Shown here piece after piece: positions 36,565 to 44,770 of a stretch of DNA of 64,000 bases. Each line of letters starts with the position of its first letter. Position 1 is the first letter of the stretch. A program made the position numbers and the translations under genes. The DNA is taken from positions 124,001 through 188,000 of the forward strand of contig NZ_FOXH01000012.1 in assembly GCF_900115665.1 (NCBI RefSeq). The letters are read 5' to 3'. The notes beneath the pieces were generated by a model. That model had not been told where the DNA came from. It made no database searches and was given only the letters and a program-made list of their open reading frames with translations. This stretch comes from Pseudarcicella hirudinis. GTDB lineage: Bacteria > Bacteroidota > Bacteroidia > Cytophagales > Spirosomataceae.

Positions 36565-37449
36565 ATGGAGAAACTAAGTAATTGTCCCGTTTGTAAAAAT
36601 AATAAAACAAATCATTATCTTACCTGTAAAGATTACACTGTAAGTCATGAGAATTTTGAAATAGTAAGTTGTGAGAATTGTGGTTTCAAATTTACCAATC
36701 CAAGACCATCTCAAAACGAAATTGGTAAATATTATAAATCTGAATCTTATATTTCTCACAGTAATACTTCCAAAGGTCTTATTTCAAAGTTATATCACTC
36801 CGTAAGGAAATACACACTGAAAGGCAAGCTCAATTTAATTAATGGTTTATTAGCAAAACGAGGTTCCTTACTGGATGTAGGTTGCGGGACCGGAATGTTC
36901 TTAAAGACCTGCCAGGAAGATGGTTGGAAGATATCAGGGATTGAGGTGGATGAATCTGCAGGAAAATATGCATCAGAATTAACAAGTATTGAAATAAAAA
37001 ATGAAATATTAGGTTCCTTCTCCGCAGAGCAATTTGACATTATTTCGATGTGGCATGTATTAGAGCATGTGCATCTTTTAGAGGAGACTGTTCAATGGCT
37101 TTACGAAAGGTTATCAGACAAAGGGTATCTTATTATCGCTGTACCAAATCATGAATCAAAAGACGCCCAGATATATCAGGAGAACTGGGCCGCCTATGAT
37201 GTTCCAAGACACCTTTATCATTTTTCTCAGGCAAGTATTTCACAGTTATTTGAACAAAAAGGCTTCTCTCTGCATAAAACTCTCCCTATGTATTTCGATT
37301 CATTTTATGTGAGTATGCTTAGCACAAAATACAAAAGTGGTAAGATAAATTACACTGAAGCTTTTTTCAAAGGATTAAAATCAAATAACTGGGCAAAAGA
37401 TCATAACAACAATTATTCAAGTCTGATTTATATATTTAAGAAGATTTAA
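36565..37449 (+). CDS. Class I SAM methyltransferase with N-terminal zinc ribbon
   Basis: 294 residues from the ATG at 36565 (a TTG at 36550 would add five). The N-terminus has a four-Cys zinc ribbon: CPVCKNN (about 7-13) and CENCGFKFTNPRP (about 36-48). The SAM-binding motif LLDVGCGTGMF follows near residue 101, then IISMWHVLEHVH near 158. This arrangement is typical of methyltransferases acting on sugars or in antibiotic and surface glycan pathways, often annotated Methyltransf_23. It lies 31 bases after mnmG, so probably co-transcribed, but a functional link is not evident. Confidence 0.85.
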   Translation: MEKLSNCPVCKNNKTNHYLTCKDYTVSHENFEIVSCENCGFKFTNPRPSQNEIGKYYKSESYISHSNTSKGLISKLYHSVRKYTLKGKLNLINGLLAKRGSLLDVGCGTGMFLKTCQEDGWKISGIEVDESAGKYASELTSIEIKNEILGSFSAEQFDIISMWHVLEHVHLLEETVQWLYERLSDKGYLIIAVPNHESKDAQIYQENWAAYDVPRHLYHFSQASISQLFEQKGFSLHKTLPMYFDSFYVSMLSTKYKSGKINYTEAFFKGLKSNNWAKDHNNNYSSLIYIFKKI

Positions 37450-37472
37450 CTTTTAAACAGAAATATTATTCC

Positions 37473-37508
37473 ACCCTCAATGTTTAGAGAATGTTGAGGG
37501 TTTTATTT
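37473..37508 (+). terminator. Rho-independent terminator after the methyltransferase gene
   Basis: Eight-base stem ACCCTCAA/TTGAGGGT with a 13-base loop and a following T-run. Confidence 0.65.
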
Positions 37509-37578
37509 TAAATTCAGATAAATAAACCTCAAACAGACCAAACAAATTTTTTAAGTTGTCAAAAACACAATTCGCTAA

Positions 37579-39210
37579 ATGAAAACCAAAAAGTTATTAT
37601 TTCTTGCATTTTCAAGTTTTATTATCTCTTTAATGACTATAAGCTGTGCTCAGGTTGTAGCCCCGACCGGAGGTAAAAAAGACACACTTGCTCCTAAAGT
37701 AGTTAAGACTATTCCTGTCAACCAATCGATCAATTTTAATGGGAAAATTATAGAATTGACTTTTGACGAGTATGTATCTGTTGAGAATATACAGCAACAA
37801 TTACTGATTACACCCGGCATCGAAGAAATGTATATTCCTAAAATTAATCCAAAAGGAGCAAGACTTACTTTCAACAAACCATTAAAACCAAATACCACAT
37901 ACAGTTTCAATTTCAGGAACTCTTTCAAAGACATTACAGAAAGAAATGCAGCTAAAAATGTAAAAATTGTTTTTAGTACAGGAAGTAGTATTGATTCGTT
38001 GAAAATCTCAGGAACCATCAAGAATCCAGCAAAAAATCAACCTGTTTTAGATGCCTTAGTAGGTTTGTATTATGTATCAGATACCCTCAAACCATCAAAG
38101 GCAAAACCCTACTACTTTACAAAAACGGATAGTGCCGGCAAATTCTCCATAGAAAATATAGCACCGGCCAGGTACAGAATTTTTGCCCTTTCAGATATAA
38201 ATAATAACCTGCTTTATGAAGATGGAAAAGAATCCATTGGCTTTATCAAAGATGAAATAGATCTGAAATCAAACATCAGCGATCTAAAGATAGATATGTC
38301 TAAAATAGAAAGGCAGTCCAATAAGGTAATTAAAACAAGAGCTACTTCTAATTACTATTTTATAGAATATGCAAGGGGTATAAAGAGTGCCAAGTTTGAA
38401 TATCAAAATGCTAAAGATTCTCTGGTTTTTCAACAAATGGAACCAAGACAAATTCGTCTTTTCAATATAAATAATAATTCCACAGATACTATTAAAGTTA
38501 AAATAACATTGACTGACTCTCTCGAAAAAACTTTTACACATGAGCAAAAAGTAAAATTCAGAACCAAAAATAAGAAAGAAGATGGTGTAAGAGACAAATA
38601 CGAAATAAAGGTAGAACCAGCTAATCTATCAGATGTAGAACTGGCAGAAATTGGTATAAAGATAAAATTCACAAAGCCCACTGTAAAAACAGATTTTACA
38701 AAAATCCAACTATTAGCAGACACAATAACTCCTGTGAACCTCAGTAAAGAAAATTATACCTGGAATACGGATAAAACAGAATTGACCATTAAATCAAATA
38801 AAAAAGTAAAACAAGGCTTCAAATTAAGTATCCCCAAACAAACCTTCTTCTCTGTTGAAAATGATACAGCTGCTGCCATAAAGAATTACTATACAATCAG
38901 GGATCCTGAAAAATATGGAATCATTTCAGGTACTATAACCAACGCAGCAAAAAAGGATTTCATCGTTCAACTTCTTGATCCCAATTTCGAAGTTAAATAC
39001 GAATTAAAGAATAAGGAGAATTACCAATTCGAATTTGTAAAGGCCGGTACCTATCTCATAAGAGTTATAGTAGATGAAAATAAGAATGGTAAATGGGATT
39101 TCGGAGATCTGGATACATATACCCTTCCTGAACCTATACTATACATTCAGGATAAAGTAAAACTTAAGCAGAACTTCGAACTGACGGGATTCAATTTCAA
39201 AATTGAATAG
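37579..39210 (+). CDS. Lipoprotein with Ig-like (Big_5) domains
   Basis: 543 residues. The signal peptide has a lipobox (TISC, Cys about residue 23). A Big_5/SbsA-type Ig-like domain follows at about 35-135 (LAPKVVKTIPVNQSINF...ELTFDEYVSVENIQQQLLITPG). Later comes a carboxypeptidase-regulatory-like beta segment near 145-225 (ARYRIFALSDINNN) and a similar one near the C-terminus (GTYLIRVIVDENKNGKWDFGD). It is a common Bacteroidota outer-membrane or periplasmic lipoprotein of unknown role. It directly precedes the origin region, with no terminator seen between. Confidence 0.82.
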   Translation: MKTKKLLFLAFSSFIISLMTISCAQVVAPTGGKKDTLAPKVVKTIPVNQSINFNGKIIELTFDEYVSVENIQQQLLITPGIEEMYIPKINPKGARLTFNKPLKPNTTYSFNFRNSFKDITERNAAKNVKIVFSTGSSIDSLKISGTIKNPAKNQPVLDALVGLYYVSDTLKPSKAKPYYFTKTDSAGKFSIENIAPARYRIFALSDINNNLLYEDGKESIGFIKDEIDLKSNISDLKIDMSKIERQSNKVIKTRATSNYYFIEYARGIKSAKFEYQNAKDSLVFQQMEPRQIRLFNINNNSTDTIKVKITLTDSLEKTFTHEQKVKFRTKNKKEDGVRDKYEIKVEPANLSDVELAEIGIKIKFTKPTVKTDFTKIQLLADTITPVNLSKENYTWNTDKTELTIKSNKKVKQGFKLSIPKQTFFSVENDTAAAIKNYYTIRDPEKYGIISGTITNAAKKDFIVQLLDPNFEVKYELKNKENYQFEFVKAGTYLIRVIVDENKNGKWDFGDLDTYTLPEPILYIQDKVKLKQNFELTGFNFKIE

Positions 39211-39279
39211 ATTTTCGGTCAACGAAACCTTTACACAAAACCCTGAAAATATCTGAAAATCAAAAAACTTTGTAAAAAC

Positions 39280-39288
39280 TGTGGATAA
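39280..39288 (-). other. DnaA box, perfect
   Basis: TGTGGATAA, the exact reverse complement of TTATCCACA, at the left side of the proposed origin. Confidence 0.8.
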
Positions 39289-39377
39289 CTATGTGGAAAG
39301 ACCTCCATTTTTCGTGGAAATGGTACGATTTTAGACACGGATTTTTGTGGAGAAAAAAAATCAAAATGTGAATAAGA

Positions 39378-39405
39378 GTTATCCACATTTCCAGAAGTGG
39401 ATAAC
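39378..39405. repeat. Inverted pair of DnaA boxes
   Basis: GTTATCCAC at 39378-39386 and GTGGATAAC at 39397-39405 are exact reverse complements separated by ten bases. The left arm contains a perfect DnaA box (39379-39387) and the right arm a one-mismatch box. This is the densest element of the proposed origin. Confidence 0.75.
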
Positions 39406-39691
39406 CCCTGAAGTTTTCCCCGTTCTCAATACACATTTACAACATATCCACAAAGGTTGATAAAGGATCTATTTATAAACAGGGTTAAATTGTGGAAAAT
39501 GTGGAATAAAATAGAGAAGTCTAAGAATCAAACACTTATATGTTGATAAATAAATAAAAACTGTGGAGAAAATAAACGTAATTAACAATACCTTAAAATA
39601 GGTAACGTTCAGTAAATATAATCCACATATCCACAGCATAAATAGAAGTAATAAGTTTCTCTTTTTAAAAAATAAAATATCTATTAAATAA

Positions 39692-41515
39692 ATGATAAAG
39701 GTTATGTTGAAAACTCTGACGTTGATTTTTGTCCTTTCCATTTCAGTATTTTTTTCTTTCTCTTCTATGGCACAGGATGCTGAATTAGGAATGGAATATT
39801 TGAAAGCAGGAGAGTATGCTAAAGCCAAAACCATTTTCCAGAAGCTTGCCAGAAATAAGGAGAACGTTCAGAGCATTTATAAACCTTATCTGCAGACATT
39901 AATTAAACTGAAGGAATGGGATGACGCTGAAAAATTTATCAAGAAACAAATCAAAAATTCAGATGGGGCTCCACGGTATGAGGTGGATCTTGGAAAACTT
40001 TACGAACAAAATGATAAAAAGGAAGAAGCTGCCAGGCAATACGGCAAAGCCATTGAAAAAGTGAAAAGTAATGAAGAGGAGGTGATGGGTATGATGAATT
40101 ATTTTGCTGAACAAATGCAGTATAATTTAGCAGTGGAAACATTAAAAGCCTCGCGTACGTTTCTTAAATCGGAAAATAAGTATTCTATGCAGCTGGCCAA
40201 ATTATATCGTGCGCAGGGAAAGACAGCTGAAATGATAGAAGAGTATCTGAAATTTGGACTAAGTAATGATAACAGAGAAATTGTTCAGAACCTGATACAG
40301 GACGACTTGAAAGAAGAAAAGGATATAGAGCTGTTTGAAAAGACCTTGTATGAGAAAGTTCAGAAGTATCCGAATGAGGCATATTATTCTGAATTTCTCA
40401 TCTGGCATCTGATTCAGAAAAAAGAATTTTATAAGGCTTTTGTACAGGCAAGAGCTTTAGACAGAAGATACAAGAGAGAAGGAAGTCAGGTAAATGATCT
40501 TGGGTTTCTTGCTTTCCAGAATAAAGATTATACTAACTCAGGAAAGATTTTTGAATACCTGGTTAAGGAATATCCTAAAAACCAGAATTATCCGCTTTGG
40601 AGAAGAATGTTGATAACCTCAAAAGAAGAAGTTATCAAGACAACCTACCCGATTAATCAGCAGGACATACGTTTACTTATTGCTGAATATAGCAAACTTT
40701 TAGACGAAGTTGGTATTAACGCCAGGACTCTCGATGCTTTGAGAAATAAGGCATTATTATATGCTTTTTACCTTAATGAAAAAGATACAGCTGTTGCGGT
40801 GTTAACAAATGCCATAAAATTAGGAACAGCTGATCAGATATTTGTGGATAAGTGCAAGCTTGACCTCGGAGATATTTACCTGCTTAAATCTGAACCCTGG
40901 GAAGCCACATTGATTTACTCACAGGTGGAAAAGTCTGAAAAGGATAGTCCTTTAGGTTATGACGCTAAACTCAGAAATGCTAAACTCAATTATTTTCGCG
41001 GAGATTTTGAACTGTCTAAAGAAGTTTTGGACATTCTGAAACAGGCTACAACAAGGGAAATTGCTAATGATGCCATGCAACTTAGTCTGTTGATTCAGGA
41101 TAACACTGGAATGGATAGCACAGAAATGGCGATGAAAGCTTATGCTTCTGTTGAGTTATTACTTTTTCAAAACAGAACTTCTGAAGCTATTGATGAATTA
41201 ACCAGAATGTTGGCAAAGTATGAAGGACATAGTCTTACTGATGAAGTTTTGTTTCTCAGAGCAAAAACTTACTTGAAGTTGGGGGATGTTCAGAATGCGA
41301 TGAAAGACCTGGAAACGATAAGACAAAAGTTTTCCACAGATATTCTTGGAGATGATGCTGAATTCAATCTGGCGAAGATTTATGAAGAAAAACTCAAGCA
41401 ACCGGATAAAGCCATGGAACTATACAGGGAGCTGCTTCAAAAATATCCGGGAAGTATATACGGGTCGGAAGCCAGAAAAAAAATCAGAAATTTAAGAGGG
41501 GACGCAATAAATTAG
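39692..41515 (+). CDS. Exported TPR-repeat protein, about 600 residues
   Basis: 607 residues (603 from the alternative ATG at 39704). The signal peptide covers about 1-28 (ends SMAQ). The mature protein consists of many tetratricopeptide repeats: AELGMEYLKAGEYAKAKTIF (about 30-49), DLGKLYEQNDKKEEAARQY, DEVLFLRAKTYLKLGDVQNAM and FNLAKIYEEKLKQPDKAMELY. It is probably a periplasmic scaffold; no ligand can be named. It starts immediately right of the proposed origin and runs codirectionally with replication. Its terminator hairpin overlaps the stop codon. Confidence 0.87.
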   Translation: MIKVMLKTLTLIFVLSISVFFSFSSMAQDAELGMEYLKAGEYAKAKTIFQKLARNKENVQSIYKPYLQTLIKLKEWDDAEKFIKKQIKNSDGAPRYEVDLGKLYEQNDKKEEAARQYGKAIEKVKSNEEEVMGMMNYFAEQMQYNLAVETLKASRTFLKSENKYSMQLAKLYRAQGKTAEMIEEYLKFGLSNDNREIVQNLIQDDLKEEKDIELFEKTLYEKVQKYPNEAYYSEFLIWHLIQKKEFYKAFVQARALDRRYKREGSQVNDLGFLAFQNKDYTNSGKIFEYLVKEYPKNQNYPLWRRMLITSKEEVIKTTYPINQQDIRLLIAEYSKLLDEVGINARTLDALRNKALLYAFYLNEKDTAVAVLTNAIKLGTADQIFVDKCKLDLGDIYLLKSEPWEATLIYSQVEKSEKDSPLGYDAKLRNAKLNYFRGDFELSKEVLDILKQATTREIANDAMQLSLLIQDNTGMDSTEMAMKAYASVELLLFQNRTSEAIDELTRMLAKYEGHSLTDEVLFLRAKTYLKLGDVQNAMKDLETIRQKFSTDILGDDAEFNLAKIYEEKLKQPDKAMELYRELLQKYPGSIYGSEARKKIRNLRGDAIN

Positions 41516-41526
41516 CGTCCTTTTCA
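41500..41526 (+). terminator. Terminator overlapping the TPR gene stop codon
   Basis: Six-base GGACGC/GCGTCC stem with a nine-base loop and a following T-rich run. The stop codon (41513-41515) lies in the loop and first stem base. Confidence 0.6.
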
Positions 41527-41652
41527 TTTTATATTGTAGCAGAAAAATTGCCAGTCACACTATTTACTTTTTTCCTGGTATTTCAGGTTAGTTTTCATTT
41601 GACAATGAGTTAATATTAAAAGCTTATCCACTTAGTCAATCTATAAATCCTG

Positions 41653-42693
41653 ATGAAAAGGTTATTTCTAATACCTGCCATTTTACTTGTTTTCGTATCT
41701 CTCGTTTGTTTTGGACAAAAACAAAAAGAAATCTTCGTTTGTAGCTATTACGGTCAGCCGATTAGTCCCGAAAGTCTTTGTCTTAATTTTCAGGGATTTA
41801 TGTCTAATCATCGTGCAGAGAGGGTGGTAGATAGTTTGACAAAAGCGATGGGCGTACCTACTAATCCGTTCAAAGTAATGGAATGCCCGAATATAGATAA
41901 CTGTTTTGCAACCTTCCTTAATAGTGAACCTTATATCATTTACGACAGAGACTTTCTGGCAAGGGTTTCTAGAATAGCTCAGAAAGACTGGGCAGCAATT
42001 TCTATTTTGGCTCATGAAATCGGGCACCACACTAATTTTCATACTACAGACGGAGCAGGAAGCAGGCCGGAGAAAGAACTTCAGGCGGATTATTCTTCGG
42101 GATTCTATCTTCATAACCTGGGAGCAAGTCTGGAGGAATCACAACTGGCAATGAAACATTTTCAGTCAGAACAAGCTACTAAGACTCACCCTGCCAGATC
42201 GCAAAGAATGGCGGCTATCAGAACAGGCTGGCTGGCTGCTGAAAGTATGTATCCGAAATTTAAGGAAATAGTAAAAGAAGAGTCTGCTCCGAAAGTACTT
42301 TCAATTTCTTCCAATCCGAATGATGATCTGCCGGAAGAATTAATAGATACAAATGATGAATCAGAAAGTCTGTTAAGCAGAACAGGATGTATCTCCGGAA
42401 ATTGTGTTGATGGAACAGGCTATTTTATCCACAAGTCACAGGGAAGTTATAAAGGAGCCTGGAAGAATGGAAAAAGACATGGTTGGGGTATTCTTTATTA
42501 TCCTAACGGAAGCAAGAAATATGAAGGACAATTCGTAATGGGTGAGAAACAGGGAAGAGGAACATATTATTTTGAAAACGGAGATTGGTATGTAGGATTG
42601 TTTTCCAAAAATGAAATAGTCGGAACAGGAGTCTATCACTACATCAACGGAGATATATTTGAAGGCCCTTACAGCGAATTAACAGAGAATTGA
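41653..42693 (+). CDS. Exported M48-like metalloprotease with C-terminal MORN repeats
   Basis: 346 residues. A signal peptide spans about 1-21. The zinc motif HEIGH is at 121-125, followed by EKELQADYSSG (about 140-150), whose Glu/Ala-Asp pattern matches the third ligand region of M48-like gluzincins. From about residue 255 at least three MORN repeats follow: YKGAWKNGKRHGWGILYYPNG, YEGQFVMGEKQGRGTYYFENG and YVGLFSKNEIVGTGVYHYING. The two domains are joined by an acidic linker (NDDLPEELIDTNDESESLL). A periplasmic or surface protease anchored by MORN contacts is the likely arrangement. The substrate is unknown. Confidence 0.85.
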   Translation: MKRLFLIPAILLVFVSLVCFGQKQKEIFVCSYYGQPISPESLCLNFQGFMSNHRAERVVDSLTKAMGVPTNPFKVMECPNIDNCFATFLNSEPYIIYDRDFLARVSRIAQKDWAAISILAHEIGHHTNFHTTDGAGSRPEKELQADYSSGFYLHNLGASLEESQLAMKHFQSEQATKTHPARSQRMAAIRTGWLAAESMYPKFKEIVKEESAPKVLSISSNPNDDLPEELIDTNDESESLLSRTGCISGNCVDGTGYFIHKSQGSYKGAWKNGKRHGWGILYYPNGSKKYEGQFVMGEKQGRGTYYFENGDWYVGLFSKNEIVGTGVYHYINGDIFEGPYSELTEN

Positions 42694-42743
42694 GTATCTG
42701 CAACTTCTAATACAGATTATCGGACATAAATTTTGCAATCGGA

Positions 42744-42784
42744 GGAAAGAACCTGAATCATTTGATTCAGGTTCTTTCCTTTTT
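42744..42784 (+). terminator. Rho-independent terminator
   Basis: Perfect stem GAAAGAACCTGAATCA and complement with a T-run, after the protease-MORN gene. Confidence 0.85.
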
Positions 42785-42832
42785 ATCAAATATTTTAAAT
42801 AAATTATCAGAAAGATTATGCTTGCATACTAA

Positions 42833-42861
42833 TTTGAATTAAGCAAAACCTATTATATTTG
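42833..42861 (+). promoter_or_regulatory. Promoter of the acyl-CoA ligase gene
   Basis: TTTG at 42833-42836 and TATATTTG at 42854-42861 with a 17-base spacer, a full match to the Bacteroidota consensus. The transcript would have a leader of about 65 bases. Confidence 0.65.
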
Positions 42862-42934
42862 ACTAATTAGTATAGTATAATTTATTTCTTTTATTGTATT
42901 TTTTCATTGATCATTTCAGACTAAAAATAATATA

Positions 42935-44713
42935 ATGAGTACAGAACCACAATTTTCGAGAGTATTTGACTTGTTACCTTCTTATGTTGCTCTATACAAT
43001 AAGCCGGATGTTCTGGCTAGTAAAGTCAATGGAGAATGGAAAAAATACAGTGGAGCAGAAGTTATTGAAATTGTCAATAAAGTTAGTCTCGGGCTATTGA
43101 GAAAGGGTGTTAGAAAAGATGATAAAATTGCGATAATTTCTAATAACAGACCAGAATGGAATTTCATAGAAATGGGTATTCAACAGTTAGGAGCAGTCTC
43201 CGTGCCAATGTACCCGACTATTACTGTGGAAGATTACCGGTATATTTTCACAGATGCCAGCGTTAAACTGATATTTGTTTCCAGCGTTGAATTATTGAAT
43301 AAAGCAAAAGAAGCAACGTCCTCTCTGCAAGGTATAGAAGGTATTTATACATTTGATAAAGTACCTGATGCATTACATTGGTCAGAAATAGTAAAATCAG
43401 GCGAGCATGAAGATATTGCTCAGCTTGATTCTTTTAAAGCCGCAGTAAGCCCGGATGACCTGCTGACGTTAATTTATACTTCCGGTACTACAGGCCAGCC
43501 TAAAGGGGTTATGCTTACACATGACAATATTGTGAGTAATGTCAAGGGAATTGTGGAGGCAAGATATTTTGACTTAAGTTCAGATGACAGGGCCCTGAGT
43601 TTTCTTCCCTTGTGTCATATTTACGAGCGTACAGATATTTATGTATATATGCGTTATGGCGCATCAATTTACTATGCTGAAAGTATGGACACCATTGCAG
43701 ACAATTTAAAGGAAGTAAAGCCTAGTATGTTTGCTACAGTGCCACGTTTACTTGAAAAGGTATATGATAAGATTGTTGCAAAAGGATTTGAGCTGACAGG
43801 TGTTAAAAAACAGCTCTTCTTCTGGGCTTTAAATCTTGGTCTGAAATATGATCCGACCGGAGATATGGGTTGGTGGTATAATACCCAGCTTAAAATAGCC
43901 CGAAAACTGATTTTTAGTAAATGGCAGGAAGCGTTAGGAGGAAAAATTAAATTGATTGCTTCCGGATCTGCTGCTTTACAACCACGTTTGTCAAGAGTTT
44001 TCTGGGCAGCTGGCATTCCTATATCTGAAGGATATGGTTTAACGGAAACATCACCGGTTATTTCTGCCTGTAAAGTAATACCTCCTGATTTTAAAGTTGG
44101 CTGTGTAGGTACAATTTTGCCGGGAGTTGAGGTGAAAATTTGTGAAGATGGCGAGATCTGCGTAAAAGGACCGAATGTAATGAAGGGATATTATAACAAA
44201 CCCGAAGCTACTGCTGAAGCAATCGACGAGGGAGGATGGTTCCATACCGGAGATATAGGAGAATTTGTTGAAGGAAAATTTTTGAAGATTACAGACCGGA
44301 AGAAAGAAATATTTAAAACTTCCGGAGGAAAATATGTAGCGCCGCAATTAGTGGAGAATAAATTGAAGGAATCAATTTTAATTGAACAGGCAATTGTGGT
44401 AGGAGAAGGACAGAAATTTCCCTCTGCATTATTAATCCCGGAATTTAATGCTTTGAAAGAGTGGTGTTCAAAAAATGGAATAGAATATAGCAGCCCTTCC
44501 GAAATTATTAAAAATGAGCAGGTGAAAGCAAAAATAGACGAAGAAGTAAAGAAATTAATGACTCATATCGCGCATTATGAACAAGTCAAAAAATTTGAGT
44601 TATTACCAAAACCATTTACAATTGATGGAGGAGAGCTAACACCAACCCTGAAGCTTAAGAGAAAAATTATTCATGCCAGATACAAAGATCTTATAGAGAA
44701 AATGTATGTGTAA
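42935..44713 (+). CDS. Long-chain acyl-CoA ligase (AMP-dependent synthetase)
   Basis: 592 residues, the length of the bacterial FACS/FadD15-type group. The AMP-binding P-loop is LIYTSGTTGQPKGVMLTH (about 179-196). YGLTETSPV (about 369-377), GWFHTGDIGEF (about 432-442) and the DRKKEIFKTSGGKYVAP lid motif (about 452-468) follow. It activates fatty acids to acyl-CoA through an acyl-adenylate, feeding lipid synthesis or beta-oxidation. It has its own promoter and terminator and no fatty-acid genes beside it. Confidence 0.93.
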   Translation: MSTEPQFSRVFDLLPSYVALYNKPDVLASKVNGEWKKYSGAEVIEIVNKVSLGLLRKGVRKDDKIAIISNNRPEWNFIEMGIQQLGAVSVPMYPTITVEDYRYIFTDASVKLIFVSSVELLNKAKEATSSLQGIEGIYTFDKVPDALHWSEIVKSGEHEDIAQLDSFKAAVSPDDLLTLIYTSGTTGQPKGVMLTHDNIVSNVKGIVEARYFDLSSDDRALSFLPLCHIYERTDIYVYMRYGASIYYAESMDTIADNLKEVKPSMFATVPRLLEKVYDKIVAKGFELTGVKKQLFFWALNLGLKYDPTGDMGWWYNTQLKIARKLIFSKWQEALGGKIKLIASGSAALQPRLSRVFWAAGIPISEGYGLTETSPVISACKVIPPDFKVGCVGTILPGVEVKICEDGEICVKGPNVMKGYYNKPEATAEAIDEGGWFHTGDIGEFVEGKFLKITDRKKEIFKTSGGKYVAPQLVENKLKESILIEQAIVVGEGQKFPSALLIPEFNALKEWCSKNGIEYSSPSEIIKNEQVKAKIDEEVKKLMTHIAHYEQVKKFELLPKPFTIDGGELTPTLKLKRKIIHARYKDLIEKMYV

Positions 44714-44752
44714 ACAGAAAAAGGATTCCAATCGGAATCCTTTTTCTGTTTT
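44713..44752. terminator. Rho-independent terminator, bidirectional
   Basis: Perfect 17-base stem (AAACAGAAAAAGGATTCC and complement), between the acyl-CoA ligase gene and convergent thrC. Confidence 0.87.
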
Positions 44753-44770
44753 ATGGAAAGAGTTCTATAT

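Larger units (their letters stand above)
39211..39691. other. oriC: Probable chromosomal replication origin (oriC)
   Basis: A 481-base AT-rich non-coding stretch crowded with DnaA boxes (consensus TTATCCACA). Perfect boxes are at 39280-39288 (reverse) and 39379-39387 (forward). One-mismatch boxes are at 39346-39354, 39396-39404, 39444-39452, 39491-39499, 39541-39549, 39562-39570, 39619-39627 and 39627-39635. Weaker ones are at 39292-39300 and 39500-39508. The boxes at 39378-39405 form a perfect inverted pair. An A/T-only run at about 39661-39691 could be the unwinding element. GC skew appears to change sign across this interval, and mnmG and parS-like sites lie on the left. dnaA itself is not in the window. 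Confidence 0.85.
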
